DNA of 64,000 nt. It comes from Brevibacillus sp051967035. Its GTDB lineage: Bacteria; Bacillota; Bacilli; Brevibacillales; Brevibacillaceae. The notes under the pieces were generated by a model that was not told the DNA's origin, did not search any database, and saw only the letters and a list, made by a program, of their open reading frames with translations. Where the stretch lies: assembly GCF_051967035.1 (NCBI RefSeq), contig NZ_JBQCKK010000002.1, positions 327,849 to 391,848 of the forward strand. The letters run 5' to 3'. Position numbers and translations under genes: made by a program. This document shows positions 42,895 through 52,017 of this stretch, one piece after another; positions within the stretch are counted from its first letter, which is position 1; each line of letters starts with the position of its first letter.

Positions 42895-43027
42895 TGTGTA
42901 TATACGCTTTTATTTGTTAAAATAGTTTTTTAGAAAGTATTTTTTTCGTAGAATCGGTATCCTTTTTTCTGGCGCGTGCCAGGTAGGGCGATATTTTTGT
43001 TCGGAAGCATATGGAAGGGGTGTCCTC

Positions 43028-45547
43028 ATGTTAGGACTCGTTAAAAAGATATTTGGCGACAGCAATGAACGTGAAGTGAAAAAAATGTTTAAGCGCGTGG
43101 AAGCGATCAACGCGCTCGAACCAAGCATAGCAGCGCTTTCCGACGAGCAACTGCGGGAGAAGACCGCAGAGTTTAAAGCCCGGCTGGCCCGAGGGGAACA
43201 GCTGGACGACATCCTGAATGAAGCGTTTGCCGTCGTTCGCGAAGCATCGAAGCGCGTTTTGGGCATGCGTCACTTCGATGTCCAGTTGATTGGCGGTATG
43301 GTGTTGCAGGAAGGCCGCATTGCCGAGATGAAAACCGGTGAGGGGAAAACCTTGGTGGCTACCTTGGCGACCTACCTCAATGCCTTGCTTGGCAAAGGCG
43401 TTCACGTCGTAACGGTGAACGAATACCTGGCAGAGCGCGACTCGCGGATCATGGGGCAGCTGTACAACTTCCTCGGCATGACAGTCGGTTTGAATAAAAA
43501 CGGGATGAGCCCGGAAGAAAAGCGGCAAGCCTATGCTTGTGACATTACCTATGGGACGAACAACGAATTTGGCTTTGACTATTTGCGCGACAACATGGTT
43601 CTGTACAAGGAACAGATGGTGCAGCGCCCGCTCTTTTTCGCCATCATCGACGAGGTGGACAGCATCCTGATCGACGAGGCGCGTACGCCGCTGATTATTT
43701 CCGGATCGGCAAACAAATCGACAGAGCTTTACTACATCTGCGCACACTTTGTGAAGCGGCTGGAGCCGGAAAAAGACTTTACCATTGATGAAAAGCTGAA
43801 GATCGTCAACCTCACAGATGAAGGGGTGGGCAAGGTCGAGAAAGCCTTCAATATCGACAACCTGTACGATACGGCACACATCACCCTGAACCACCACATT
43901 ACAGCGGCGCTGAAAGCCCAGGTCCTGTTCAAGCGCGACGTGGACTACGTGGTGCAGGACGGCGAGGTTGTCATCGTCGACGAGTTCACGGGCCGTCTGA
44001 TGGTGGGACGCCGCTACAGCGATGGCTTGCACCAGGCGATCGAGGCCAAGGAAGGGCTGCGCGTGCAAAGCGAGAGCATGACGCTCGCTACGATTACGCT
44101 GCAAAACTACTTCCGTATGTATGAAAAGCTTGCCGGTATGACCGGTACGGCGAAAACAGAGGAAGAAGAGTTCAAAAAGATTTACGGTCTCGATGTTGTC
44201 GTCATTCCGACGAACAAGCCGGTCATCCGTCAGGACTTGCCGGATCTGGTTTTCAAAACGGAAGCGGCGAAGTACCGCGCGGTTGTGAACGACATCGTTG
44301 AGCGTCACAAAAAAGGGCAGCCGATTCTCGTCGGTACCATTTCCATTGAGAACTCGGAGCGCCTGTCGCACATGTTAAAGCAAAAAGGCGTGCCCCACAA
44401 CGTATTGAATGCGAAGCATCACGAGCGCGAGGCGGAAATCGTTGCGCGCGCAGGTCAATATGGCGCGGTGACAATCGCGACCAACATGGCCGGTCGCGGT
44501 ACGGACATCCAGTTGGGCGAAGGCGTAGCGGAATTGGGCGGTCTGCACATCATCGGTACAGAGCGTCACGAGAGCCGCCGGATCGACAACCAGTTGCGGG
44601 GACGTGCCGGACGTCAAGGGGACCCGGGTTCCTCCCAGTTCTTCCTGTCGATGCAGGATGAGCTGATGCGCCGCTTTGGGGCAGACAATATCATGAACAT
44701 GATGGATCGGCTGGGCATGGAAGAAGATATGCCCATTGAGAGCCGCTTGGTTACACGCGCGGTCGAATCCGCCCAGAAACGTGTCGAGGGCGCTAACTTC
44801 GACGCACGGAAAGGCGTACTCCAGTACGACGACGTGATGAACCAGCAGCGCCTCGTCGTTTACAAGCAGCGCAAAGACATCCTGGAGCGGGATAACCTCA
44901 GCGATGTTGCGCTCAATATGATTTTCAGCGTGCTGGAGCGTACCGTCGAGCAGCATTGTCCAAAAGAAGAGGTACCGGAGGATTGGGATCTGCAAGCATT
45001 GGCCGATGCGGCAAACAATGGCTTCTTGCACGATGAAACCATTACCGCCTCGATGCTGAAAGGCAAGGAAGCAGAAGAAATCGTCGAACTGCTGAAAGCC
45101 GAAGTTGTCAAGCAGTACAAAGAGCGCGAAGCACAGATCGGCGAGATGATGCGCGAGTTCGAAAAAGTGGTCATTCTGCGCGCTGTCGACAGCAAGTGGA
45201 TGGATCATATCGACGCGATGGATCAGCTGCGACAAGGGATTCACCTGCGGGCTTACGCGCAAAACGATCCGCTGCGCGAGTACCAGTTTGAAGGCTACGA
45301 GATGTATCAGGCCATGCTGGCTTCCGTCCAGGAAGAGGTCGCGATGTACATCATGAAGGCCGAAGTAAGCCAAAACCTGGAGCGTCAGGATGTGATTCGC
45401 GGCCAGGGGATTGATCCGAACCAGCTGCAAACGTCAGGCCCGTCCGATCGTCCGGATCCTGAGGCGTCTGGCGATGCGGACCGGAAAAACCGTGCGCAGC
45501 GCCGTGCCCAGGAGCAGGAGCGCCGCCGCCAAAACAAAAAACAGTAA
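43028..45547 (+). CDS. secA: Preprotein translocase ATPase SecA (no C-terminal zinc tail)
   Basis: Motor of the Sec pathway, 839 residues. Walker A is MKTGEGKT (101-108) and the DEAD-like box is IDEVDSILIDEAR (about 208). QLRGRAGRQGDPG (about 518) and the wing/scaffold parts follow in order. The C-terminus is SGPSDRPDPEASGDADRKNR then an Arg/Gln/Lys-rich end; the usual zinc motif CxCGSGKKYKxCH is missing. Overall length is close to B. subtilis SecA, so a basic tail replaces it. Location before prfB shows this is the housekeeping SecA, not SecA2. Confidence 0.97.
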   Translation: MLGLVKKIFGDSNEREVKKMFKRVEAINALEPSIAALSDEQLREKTAEFKARLARGEQLDDILNEAFAVVREASKRVLGMRHFDVQLIGGMVLQEGRIAEMKTGEGKTLVATLATYLNALLGKGVHVVTVNEYLAERDSRIMGQLYNFLGMTVGLNKNGMSPEEKRQAYACDITYGTNNEFGFDYLRDNMVLYKEQMVQRPLFFAIIDEVDSILIDEARTPLIISGSANKSTELYYICAHFVKRLEPEKDFTIDEKLKIVNLTDEGVGKVEKAFNIDNLYDTAHITLNHHITAALKAQVLFKRDVDYVVQDGEVVIVDEFTGRLMVGRRYSDGLHQAIEAKEGLRVQSESMTLATITLQNYFRMYEKLAGMTGTAKTEEEEFKKIYGLDVVVIPTNKPVIRQDLPDLVFKTEAAKYRAVVNDIVERHKKGQPILVGTISIENSERLSHMLKQKGVPHNVLNAKHHEREAEIVARAGQYGAVTIATNMAGRGTDIQLGEGVAELGGLHIIGTERHESRRIDNQLRGRAGRQGDPGSSQFFLSMQDELMRRFGADNIMNMMDRLGMEEDMPIESRLVTRAVESAQKRVEGANFDARKGVLQYDDVMNQQRLVVYKQRKDILERDNLSDVALNMIFSVLERTVEQHCPKEEVPEDWDLQALADAANNGFLHDETITASMLKGKEAEEIVELLKAEVVKQYKEREAQIGEMMREFEKVVILRAVDSKWMDHIDAMDQLRQGIHLRAYAQNDPLREYQFEGYEMYQAMLASVQEEVAMYIMKAEVSQNLERQDVIRGQGIDPNQLQTSGPSDRPDPEASGDADRKNRAQRRAQEQERRRQNKKQ

Positions 45548-45577
45548 GGCTTCGCCTGACCATAGCAATCAAGAGAG

Positions 45578-45629
45578 AGCATTCCTCTTCACAGCGGTCC
45601 TGTCGCTGCGGGAGGGATGCTTTTCTTTT
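45578..45629 (+). terminator. Terminator after secA
   Basis: AGCATTCCTC (45578-45587) pairs with GAGGGATGCT (45612-45621; one G-T); the inner CAGCG/CGCTG also pairs, and TTTTCTTTT follows. The remaining intergenic stretch to 45892 shows nothing I can name. Confidence 0.7.
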
Positions 45630-45892
45630 CCAATCGACAGGAGATGCGCCTTTTGCAGCCCGATTGCGCCGTTTATGTAGACCGGTACAACCCGCCCAAG
45701 AGATTTTCTTACTGTTTCCTGACGCCTAGACAGCATTCGTCCCGATCTGTTCTTCCGCGGCTGTTCTGATCCGTCTATTTGTCTAACACTGGTAAAAGTC
45801 ATCGAACGATTCAGGTGGAAATGTTCAGAAAAATCCATAGAATCATAGGTACAACACTTTTTACCAAATACACGGGGACGGGGGAATGAACA

Positions 45893-46342
45893 ATGAAAGC
45901 GACAGTCAACGTGATGGGCATACAAACCAAAAACATGATGGAGAGAATCGGGAGTACATTAAAAGCGGTGCTGAAAGCGGCAGGCGAGCATAAAAAAGTA
46001 AAGTGGATTGCCAAAGAGGAGCGAGGGGAGGAGCCGACAGTATTTACGGTCGAAGATCCTGTTTTCTATGAAGAACGGTTGCAAGCCGAAATACCGGAGC
46101 CAAACTGGACGCCCGGCGTGCTGGTCTCGCCAAAAGGCATGCTGGATCAACCGCAACAAAGCCATCCGGCTGCGGGGCCTAGAAAACAAAAGCAAGCTCG
46201 CATGCACGCAAACATCCGCAAGCGAGAAGCGCGGATTCGCCCGTCGCATCTATCCGTGGTACCGGCACCGCAGACGGAGAACAAACCGCCACAGGAAGTC
46301 CGAGACTTGCGATCTTCGCCATCACCGCCAGCGGCTACCTAG
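45893..46342 (+). CDS. Hypothetical basic, Pro-rich protein
   Basis: Not recognised. The 149-residue protein has an N-terminal helical part (MKATVNVMGIQTKNMMERIG) and a mid-segment with VFTVEDPVFYEERLQAE. The tail is low-complexity, rich in Arg, Lys, Gln and Pro, and probably unfolded. GGGGGAATG-type ribosome site (GGGGGAA) lies nine bases upstream of the ATG. It stands between secA and prfB, where B. subtilis has no gene. It may be a lineage-specific gene. Confidence 0.55.
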   Translation: MKATVNVMGIQTKNMMERIGSTLKAVLKAAGEHKKVKWIAKEERGEEPTVFTVEDPVFYEERLQAEIPEPNWTPGVLVSPKGMLDQPQQSHPAAGPRKQKQARMHANIRKREARIRPSHLSVVPAPQTENKPPQEVRDLRSSPSPPAAT

Positions 46343-46471
46343 AAGAGAAGCGCAGATGCCAGACAAGCGGCGAATCACGCTTTTTACGCATCGCAGGTTG
46401 CCAGGTTTGCGGATCTGGCGAATTACGTTACAATAAACGTAGCTTACGTAAAGAGAAGGTGACTCGCAAAC

Positions 46472-47585
46472 ATGGCATTGATCGATATTGCGGACGTCAA
46501 ACAAGAGATGTCCAGTATGGCTAAGCGTTTAGCGGATATCAGGGGGTCTCTTTGACCTCCCTGCCAAACAGGAGCGGATCGGCGAACTGGAAGAGCGCAT
46601 GCTGGCTCCGGACTTCTGGGATGACAACGAGGCAGCGCAAAAGACAATCAGCGAGCTGAACGCCCTCAAAAGTCTTGTCGACACAATGGGCAAGCTGGAT
46701 TCCCAATACGAAGACCTTCAGCTGATGCTGGAGCTGGTCATCGAAGAAGGTGACTCTTCGCTTATCCAGGACCTGTATGACAGCACCCAGGAGCTGAGAA
46801 AGTCGTTTGAACGCTTCGAGCTGGAGCTGCTTCTCAGCGATCAATACGACAAAAACAATGCGATTCTGGAGCTGCATCCGGGAGCGGGAGGAACCGAATC
46901 GCAGGATTGGGCTTCCATGCTCTTGCGCATGTATACGCGATGGGGGGATGCCAAAGGCTTTAAGGTCGAGACTCTCGACTATTTGCCAGGGGATGAAGCG
47001 GGCGTGAAAAGCGTGACGCTTCTCATAAAAGGGTACAACGCCTACGGATACCTGAAATCGGAAAAAGGCGTGCACCGCCTCGTACGCATTTCTCCTTTCG
47101 ATGCTTCCGGGCGTCGTCATACCTCTTTTGTATCCTGCAACGTTCTCCCGGAAATCGAGGACGACCATGCCGTAGACATCCGCACGGAAGACCTCAAGAT
47201 CGACACCTACCGTTCCAGTGGTGCGGGTGGTCAGCATATCAACACGACCGACTCCGCTGTCCGGATTACCCACTTGCCGACGGGCATTGTGGTTACGTGT
47301 CAAACCGAGCGCTCGCAAATCAAAAACCGGGAGCGGGCCATGAAAATGCTGACGGCTCGGCTGTTTGAGAAAAAACGGGAGGAACAGGAAAAAACGTTGG
47401 CTGCTATCCAGGGCGAACAAAAGGATATCGCCTGGGGAAGCCAGATTCGCTCCTACGTCTTCCATCCGTACAGTCTGGTGAAGGATCACCGGACCAACGT
47501 GGAGGTAGGAAACGTTCAAGCAGTGATGGACGGCGAGATTGACGTCTTTATCGACGCGTATCTGCGCGCGCAGATCAAACGCTAG
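46472..47585 (+). CDS. prfB: Peptide chain release factor 2 (programmed +1 frameshift)
   Basis: Releases peptides at UGA and UAA. The gene needs a +1 shift: frame one covers 46472-46552 (27 codons) and meets TGA at 46553-46555. Translation resumes at 46554 and ends at 47585, giving 370 residues in all. The specificity motif SPF lies in RISPFDASG, and the catalytic GGQ lies in SGAGGQHINTT. AAGGTGA precedes the ATG. Because RF2 itself reads the internal UGA, low RF2 favours the shift: the standard autoregulation. Confidence 0.97.
46541..46556 (+). promoter_or_regulatory. RF2 +1 frameshift signal
   Basis: Internal Shine-Dalgarno-like AGGGGG (46541-46546), TCT, then the slippery CTT TGA C (46550-46556), the conserved prfB frameshift site. 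Confidence 0.97.
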
Positions 47586-47716
47586 CGCTGTTCGCTGCCG
47601 ACGCGCAGCATCCGGGTCTGTTCCGGTGAATGCAACTCCTCGGGTCCCTCTGTCGGTTGCCCGAGGAAGGATGTGCGGAGTGTTCGCGACAGCCGCAATC
47701 GAGAGAATTTTACCTG

Positions 47717-47742
47717 ACGGCATGGGTTTCCATGCCGTTTTT
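47717..47742 (+). terminator. Terminator after prfB
   Basis: ACGGCATGG (47717-47725) pairs with CCATGCCGT (47730-47738), four-base loop, then TTTTT. Confidence 0.92.
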
Positions 47743-47856
47743 GTATGGGGACGAACAGCATGTCCTGCGACCGGAAAAATCCCGTCTGTGCCGAAGTCCG
47801 GGTCGGCAAATATGGTATACTGCAAACAAATACGCAAGAGAAATGAAGACTTACGC

Positions 47857-48126
47857 ATGCTGTATGTCGCGTTGTTGCCCATTGTCGATCAGGAATTGAA
47901 TGCAAAAATCAGACCGGCTCACTTGGCGTATGTGAACGAACTGTACAAGCAGGACAAGGTATTCATGGCTGGTCCATTCACGGACAAGCAGGGAGGCATG
48001 GTCATCTACAAGGCCGAGTCCCTGGAGGAAGCACGCAAGCTGGCGGAAGGCGATCCGGTTGTGGCGGAAGGCGCACGGACACTGGAACTGCGGGAATGGA
48101 ATCCGCTTGAACTGCCTTTGACCTAA
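47857..48126 (+). CDS. YciI-family protein
   Basis: 89-residue ferredoxin-fold protein of the YciI/YCII group. It carries RPAHLAYVNELYKQDKVFMAGPF, then GGMVIYKAESLEEARKLAEGDPVV with the conserved His and Asp. Family members are small and poorly understood; some are dehydrochlorinase-like. The ATG at 47857 was chosen as the start of the conserved domain. The ribosome site there (AAGAG) is weak, so a start further upstream is possible. It lies after the prfB terminator and before the cytochrome gene. Confidence 0.78.
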   Translation: MLYVALLPIVDQELNAKIRPAHLAYVNELYKQDKVFMAGPFTDKQGGMVIYKAESLEEARKLAEGDPVVAEGARTLELREWNPLELPLT

Positions 48127-48207
48127 AGCCGCAAAAGCCGCAGGAATGAATCCCCCGTCACAGAGGCATACTGAGCGAAGAATTCCTACAAGAAGGAGGG
48201 AACAGCT

Positions 48208-48570
48208 TTGAAACGCATCCCACTGATTACGGTTGCGGCTGTACTCGCATTCTCGCTTGGTGCCTGTGGCGGCGGCAATCAGCAGACGCAGCCCCCTGCT
48301 GAAACGCCTGCTACGGAAACCCCTTCGACGACTCCGGCAGGCAGTTATGATGCGGCGACGGCAGAGGCGTTGTATAAAAACACCTGTGCCGGGTGTCACG
48401 GCCAATCACTGGAAGGCGCTGTCGGACCCAACCTGCAAAAAATTGGCAGCCAACTAAGCAAAGACCAGATTTTAGATACGCTGCATAACGGAAAAGGCTC
48501 GATGCCGCCTGGCCTGGTAAAAGGGGCAGACGCGGAAAATATCGCCGCCTGGCTCGCGGACAAAAAATAA
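48208..48570 (+). CDS. Membrane-anchored cytochrome c-551 lipoprotein (CccB-like)
   Basis: Small c-type cytochrome, 120 residues, with a TTG start after AAGGAGGG. The lipoprotein signal ends LGAC (about 17-20). A Pro/Thr linker (about 25-45) follows, then one heme site CAGCH (about 60-64) with axial Met likely in GSMPPG (about 95-100). It would carry electrons to an oxidase on the outer face of the membrane. B. subtilis also has cccB next to prfB, which supports the call. Confidence 0.9.
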   Translation: MKRIPLITVAAVLAFSLGACGGGNQQTQPPAETPATETPSTTPAGSYDAATAEALYKNTCAGCHGQSLEGAVGPNLQKIGSQLSKDQILDTLHNGKGSMPPGLVKGADAENIAAWLADKK

Positions 48571-48589
48571 GGGATGGAAGACAAAGGAA

Positions 48590-48617
48590 GCTCGGGTACC
48601 ATACCCGGGCCTTTTTT
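48590..48617 (+). terminator. Terminator after the cytochrome gene
   Basis: GCTCGGGT pairs with ACCCGGGC (one G-T) around a short loop, then TTTTTTA. Confidence 0.85.
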
Positions 48618-48691
48618 ATTGAAACCCGCTCGTGCGAGGGACCCCATCTGGCAAAAGCAAGCGGAAACAGATTTGCTGGTTGTATTCTCTC

Positions 48692-48727
48692 TGAATTTTT
48701 ATTATGATTCATGTATAAAAATACAAA
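48692..48727 (+). promoter_or_regulatory. Tandem ArgR/AhrC boxes before argC
   Basis: TGAATTTTTATTATGA (48692-48707) and CATGTATAAAAATACAAA (48710-48727) match the ARG-box consensus CATGAATAAAAATKCAAK in opposite orientation. Two neighbouring boxes suit binding of the ArgR hexamer and arginine repression. Confidence 0.8.
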
Positions 48728-48754
48728 AAGGATTGGGAAAAAGGGGAGAAACGC

Positions 48755-49795
48755 ATGGTTCGGGTGGGAATCGTTGGGGCGACCGGTTACGGCGGCGCGG
48801 AGCTGATCCGTCTGCTGACTGGCCATCCTCATGTGGAAATAGCGAATGTGTATTCAAGCTCAGCCGACGGAGAGGGGCTGGAGAAGACATTTCCTCACGT
48901 GACGGGAGTGGGGCTGCCCAAGCTGTCGCCGATTGATGTCGGCGGCATGAGCGCGGCAAACGATCTGATTTTTCTCGCGACGCCTGCGGGCGTGAGTGCC
49001 GCATTGTCTCCCGAGCTGGTGGACAACGGCGTGAAGGTCATTGATCTGTCCGGTGATTTTCGTTTGGAAAAAGGCGAGGTGTACAAGGCATGGTACAAAA
49101 AAGAGCCAGCGCCCGCCAGCTATGTAGAACAGGCGGTCTACGGCCTGACGGAATGGAATCGGGAGCAGGTGGCAGGCGCCCGCCTCATTGCCAATCCGGG
49201 CTGCTATCCGACAGCGACGTTGCTCGCGTTGATCCCTTTGATGAAAAGTGGCTGGGTACAGCCGAACAGTTGGATCGTCGACGCCAAGTCAGGCGTGTCC
49301 GGAGCTGGGCGCGGCGTGTCGCTTGGCGTGCATTACAGCGAGATTAATGAAAGCATCCATGCCTACAAGGTGGGAAGCCATCAGCATACGCCGGAGATCG
49401 AGCAGGAGCTGCAAAAGCAGAGCGGCGTAGAGACAGTCGTTCAGTTTACTCCCCACCTGGTGCCGATGACGCGCGGGATTTTGGTCACCGCCTACGGACG
49501 CTTGTCACAAGAGGTGAGCCAGGCACAGATTCAGGAGCTGTATGAAGCCGCTTATGCCGACAAGCCGTTTGTCCGCGTGCGCCCAGCCGGAAGCTATCCG
49601 CATACAAAAGAGGTGTACGGCTCGAACTACTGCGACATTGCCATTCATGTGGACCCGCGCACAGGCCGCGTTGTACTGCTGTCGGTGATCGACAACATGA
49701 TGAAGGGGGCAGCAGGCCAAGCGGTGCAAAACATGAATGTCATGTTGGGACTGCCGGAGAAAACGGGATTGCCGCTTGTGCCGGTTTACCCGTAG
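48755..49795 (+). CDS. argC: N-acetyl-gamma-glutamyl-phosphate reductase
   Basis: Third step of arginine synthesis: NADPH reduction of acetylglutamyl phosphate. The protein has 346 residues. The NADP loop is VGATGYGGAELIRLL (about 6-20). The catalytic Cys is in NPGCYPTA (about 148-155), and the later conserved His lies in HQHTPEIEQEL. It opens the first arginine operon; argB follows after 14 bases with no argJ between them. Confidence 0.97.
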   Translation: MVRVGIVGATGYGGAELIRLLTGHPHVEIANVYSSSADGEGLEKTFPHVTGVGLPKLSPIDVGGMSAANDLIFLATPAGVSAALSPELVDNGVKVIDLSGDFRLEKGEVYKAWYKKEPAPASYVEQAVYGLTEWNREQVAGARLIANPGCYPTATLLALIPLMKSGWVQPNSWIVDAKSGVSGAGRGVSLGVHYSEINESIHAYKVGSHQHTPEIEQELQKQSGVETVVQFTPHLVPMTRGILVTAYGRLSQEVSQAQIQELYEAAYADKPFVRVRPAGSYPHTKEVYGSNYCDIAIHVDPRTGRVVLLSVIDNMMKGAAGQAVQNMNVMLGLPEKTGLPLVPVYP

Positions 49796-49809
49796 AGGAG
49801 GAGAAGCGG

Positions 49810-50610
49810 ATGCAGAAGACTGTCATCATCAAGTGCGGCGGAAGCACCATGGAGCAGCTGCCGGATGCTTTTTTTCAGGCGATTGCCAGGCTCCAGCGGG
49901 AAGGCAGGCAGATCGTCATCGTACACGGAGGCGGACCAGCCATCAACAGCATGCTGGACCGCGTTCAGATCAAGCCGCAATTTGTCGACGGGCTGCGCGT
50001 GACTTGCGAGGATACGCTTCGTGTTGTGGAAATGGTGTTGTGCGGCAGTATCAACAAGGGGCTGGTGAGACGGCTGACCCAGGCAGGAGCCAAGGCATGG
50101 GGCGTGAGCGGAGTGGACGGTCAGATGCTCATCGCCAGGAAAACGGCGAAGCCGCTTGGCTGGGTAGGCGACATGGCGAAAACAGACACGGCGATACCGC
50201 AAGCGATCCTGGCGCAAGGCTACATCCCGGTAATTGCGCCGCTTTCCGTCAGCGAGGATGGGGCGAATACGTACAACATCAACGCCGATGTGGCCGCAGG
50301 AGCGATTGCAGCGGCACTCGCGGCAGAAAAGCTCCTCATGGTCACAGACGTTCCCGGCATCCTGCGTCCGCAAACGGATGGCACGAAGGCAGTCGTTGCG
50401 CAAACGAGTGCAGAGGAGATTCGGGACATGATCCAGTCCGGAATCATTACGGGCGGAATGATTCCGAAGGTTCAGGCAGCGCTGGACGCTCTCGCCCAAG
50501 GAGTGGACCAGGTGGTGATTTGCCGGGGAACGGCGGAAGATCTCCTTGGCATTTGCACAGGGGAAGCCATCGGAACGACCGTCAAAATGAACGTGAGTCA
50601 CGCGAACTAA
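49810..50610 (+). CDS. argB: Acetylglutamate kinase
   Basis: Phosphorylates N-acetylglutamate. 266 residues of the amino-acid-kinase fold. The phosphate loop is IIKCGGSTM (about 5-13), then VHGGGPAINSML (about 41-52). The nucleotide-site region is LLMVTDVPGIL, and the Lys near GGMIPKVQAALDAL is conserved. The lack of an N-terminal extension is consistent with the arginine-insensitive dimeric type. GAGGAGGAGAAG lies upstream. Confidence 0.95.
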   Translation: MQKTVIIKCGGSTMEQLPDAFFQAIARLQREGRQIVIVHGGGPAINSMLDRVQIKPQFVDGLRVTCEDTLRVVEMVLCGSINKGLVRRLTQAGAKAWGVSGVDGQMLIARKTAKPLGWVGDMAKTDTAIPQAILAQGYIPVIAPLSVSEDGANTYNINADVAAGAIAAALAAEKLLMVTDVPGILRPQTDGTKAVVAQTSAEEIRDMIQSGIITGGMIPKVQAALDALAQGVDQVVICRGTAEDLLGICTGEAIGTTVKMNVSHAN

Positions 50611-50625
50611 GGAGGGAATGTACGA

Positions 50626-51813
50626 ATGGACATGAGTACAGCGACAGCGCCTGTGCATGTGATGAATAACTATGCGAGATGGCCGATCAGTCTGGTAAAA
50701 GGCCAGGGAAATCAGGTGTGGGATGATCGGGGGAAACCGTATCTTGATTTTACTTCCGGGATTGCGGTGACGTCTTTGGGGCATGTTCCGCCAAAAGTGA
50801 CAGCCAAGCTGCACGAACAGCTCGATACGCTGTGGCACTGCTCCAACCTGGTACACATTCCGCAGCAGGAGATTCTGGCGGAAAAGCTGAGCCGCTTGTC
50901 CGGACTGGATCAGGCGTTCTTTTGCAACAGCGGGGCGGAAGCCAACGAGGCCCTGATTAAGCTGGCCCGCCGCTACGCGCAAAAGGTGAAGGGAGAGAAT
51001 CGCTACGAAGTCATTACGTTCGAGCAGTCTTTTCACGGGCGGACGCTGGCGACGTTGACGGCGACCGGGCAGGAAAAGGTCAAGGACGGCTTCGCGCCGC
51101 TGCCGCCGGGCTTTGTCACCGTACCGTACAATGATCTGGCGGCAGTCAGGTCGGCGATAACGGACAAGACGTGCGCGATCATGCTGGAGCTGGTCCAGGG
51201 CGAGGGCGGCGTGCATCCGGCAGAAGAAGCGTGGGTCCAGGCGCTGCGCGGCTTGTGCGACGAGCATGGCTTGTTGCTTTTGGTGGACGAAATTCAGACA
51301 GGGATTGGCCGTACAGGCACATGGTTCGCTTTTCAGCAATACGGGGTGAAGCCGGACGCGATCTCGCTGGCAAAAGGGTTGGGCAGCGGCTTTCCGATCG
51401 GGGCGGTAGTCGCCACGAAGGAAGTGGCGGATGCCTTTTCTCCAGGGACGCACGGAACGACCTTTGGCGGGAATCCCTTGGCTACGACTGCGGGAATCGC
51501 TACCTTGACGATAATGGAAGAAGAGCGGATGCTGGAGCGGGTCGCCCATATTCACAAGGTGCTGATGCAGGAGCTGGAAAAGCTGCATGCCGAGCATCCC
51601 GACAAGGTCGCAACGATTCGGGGCAAAGGCTTGCTGCTGGGCGTGGAACTGACGATTCCGGCAGGGGACGTGGTGGCTTATGCACGGGAGAGAGGCGTGA
51701 TTTTTCTGACGGCTGGTCCGCAGGTAGTGCGGCTGCTGCCTTCCTTCGTCACGACGGATGAGGAAGTAAAGCAAGCCATGTCCGTGCTTGGCGAGGCATT
51801 GTCCCAGTTCTGA
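50626..51813 (+). CDS. argD: Acetylornithine aminotransferase
   Basis: PLP enzyme that converts acetylglutamate semialdehyde to acetylornithine. The 395-residue protein has FCNSGAEANEALIKLARR (about 103-120). The Asp of the PLP ring site is in LLLVDEIQTGIGRTG (about 220-234), and the PLP Lys is in SLAKGLGSGFPIGA (about 246-259). It ends the first arginine operon; a terminator follows. Confidence 0.95.
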   Translation: MDMSTATAPVHVMNNYARWPISLVKGQGNQVWDDRGKPYLDFTSGIAVTSLGHVPPKVTAKLHEQLDTLWHCSNLVHIPQQEILAEKLSRLSGLDQAFFCNSGAEANEALIKLARRYAQKVKGENRYEVITFEQSFHGRTLATLTATGQEKVKDGFAPLPPGFVTVPYNDLAAVRSAITDKTCAIMLELVQGEGGVHPAEEAWVQALRGLCDEHGLLLLVDEIQTGIGRTGTWFAFQQYGVKPDAISLAKGLGSGFPIGAVVATKEVADAFSPGTHGTTFGGNPLATTAGIATLTIMEEERMLERVAHIHKVLMQELEKLHAEHPDKVATIRGKGLLLGVELTIPAGDVVAYARERGVIFLTAGPQVVRLLPSFVTTDEEVKQAMSVLGEALSQF

Positions 51814-51842
51814 CAGCTGTTTTGGCACGATTTTTCAACAGG

Positions 51843-51880
51843 CAACGAGTTCGGAACGCAAAAAAACTCGTTGCATTTTT
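51843..51880 (+). terminator. Terminator after argD
   Basis: CAACGAGT (51843-51850) pairs with ACTCGTTG (51866-51873), followed by CATTTTTAT. Confidence 0.78.
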
Positions 51881-51907
51881 ATAATACTGAATGTATATTA
51901 ATACAAA
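51871..51907 (+). promoter_or_regulatory. Tandem ArgR/AhrC boxes before carA
   Basis: TTGCATTTTTATAATA (51871-51886) and AATGTATATTAATACAAA (51890-51907) resemble ARG boxes in opposite orientation. The first overlaps the argD terminator tail. Confidence 0.7.
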
Positions 51908-52017
51908 AGGTTGCATAAATTCTCGGTATGAACGGCATGAATGTGAATGACTTATTCACCTGAACCATGCGCGAAAATGGCGTTGGCCTTGCCTATTGGA
52001 GAGGAGTGGCTTCATAG

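Noticed and set aside
49786..51828. Long (680-codon) open frame on the minus strand
   Set aside because: It lies opposite argB and argD, which have full family motifs. GC-rich coding DNA commonly leaves such antisense frames, and the product shows no domain or ribosome site.
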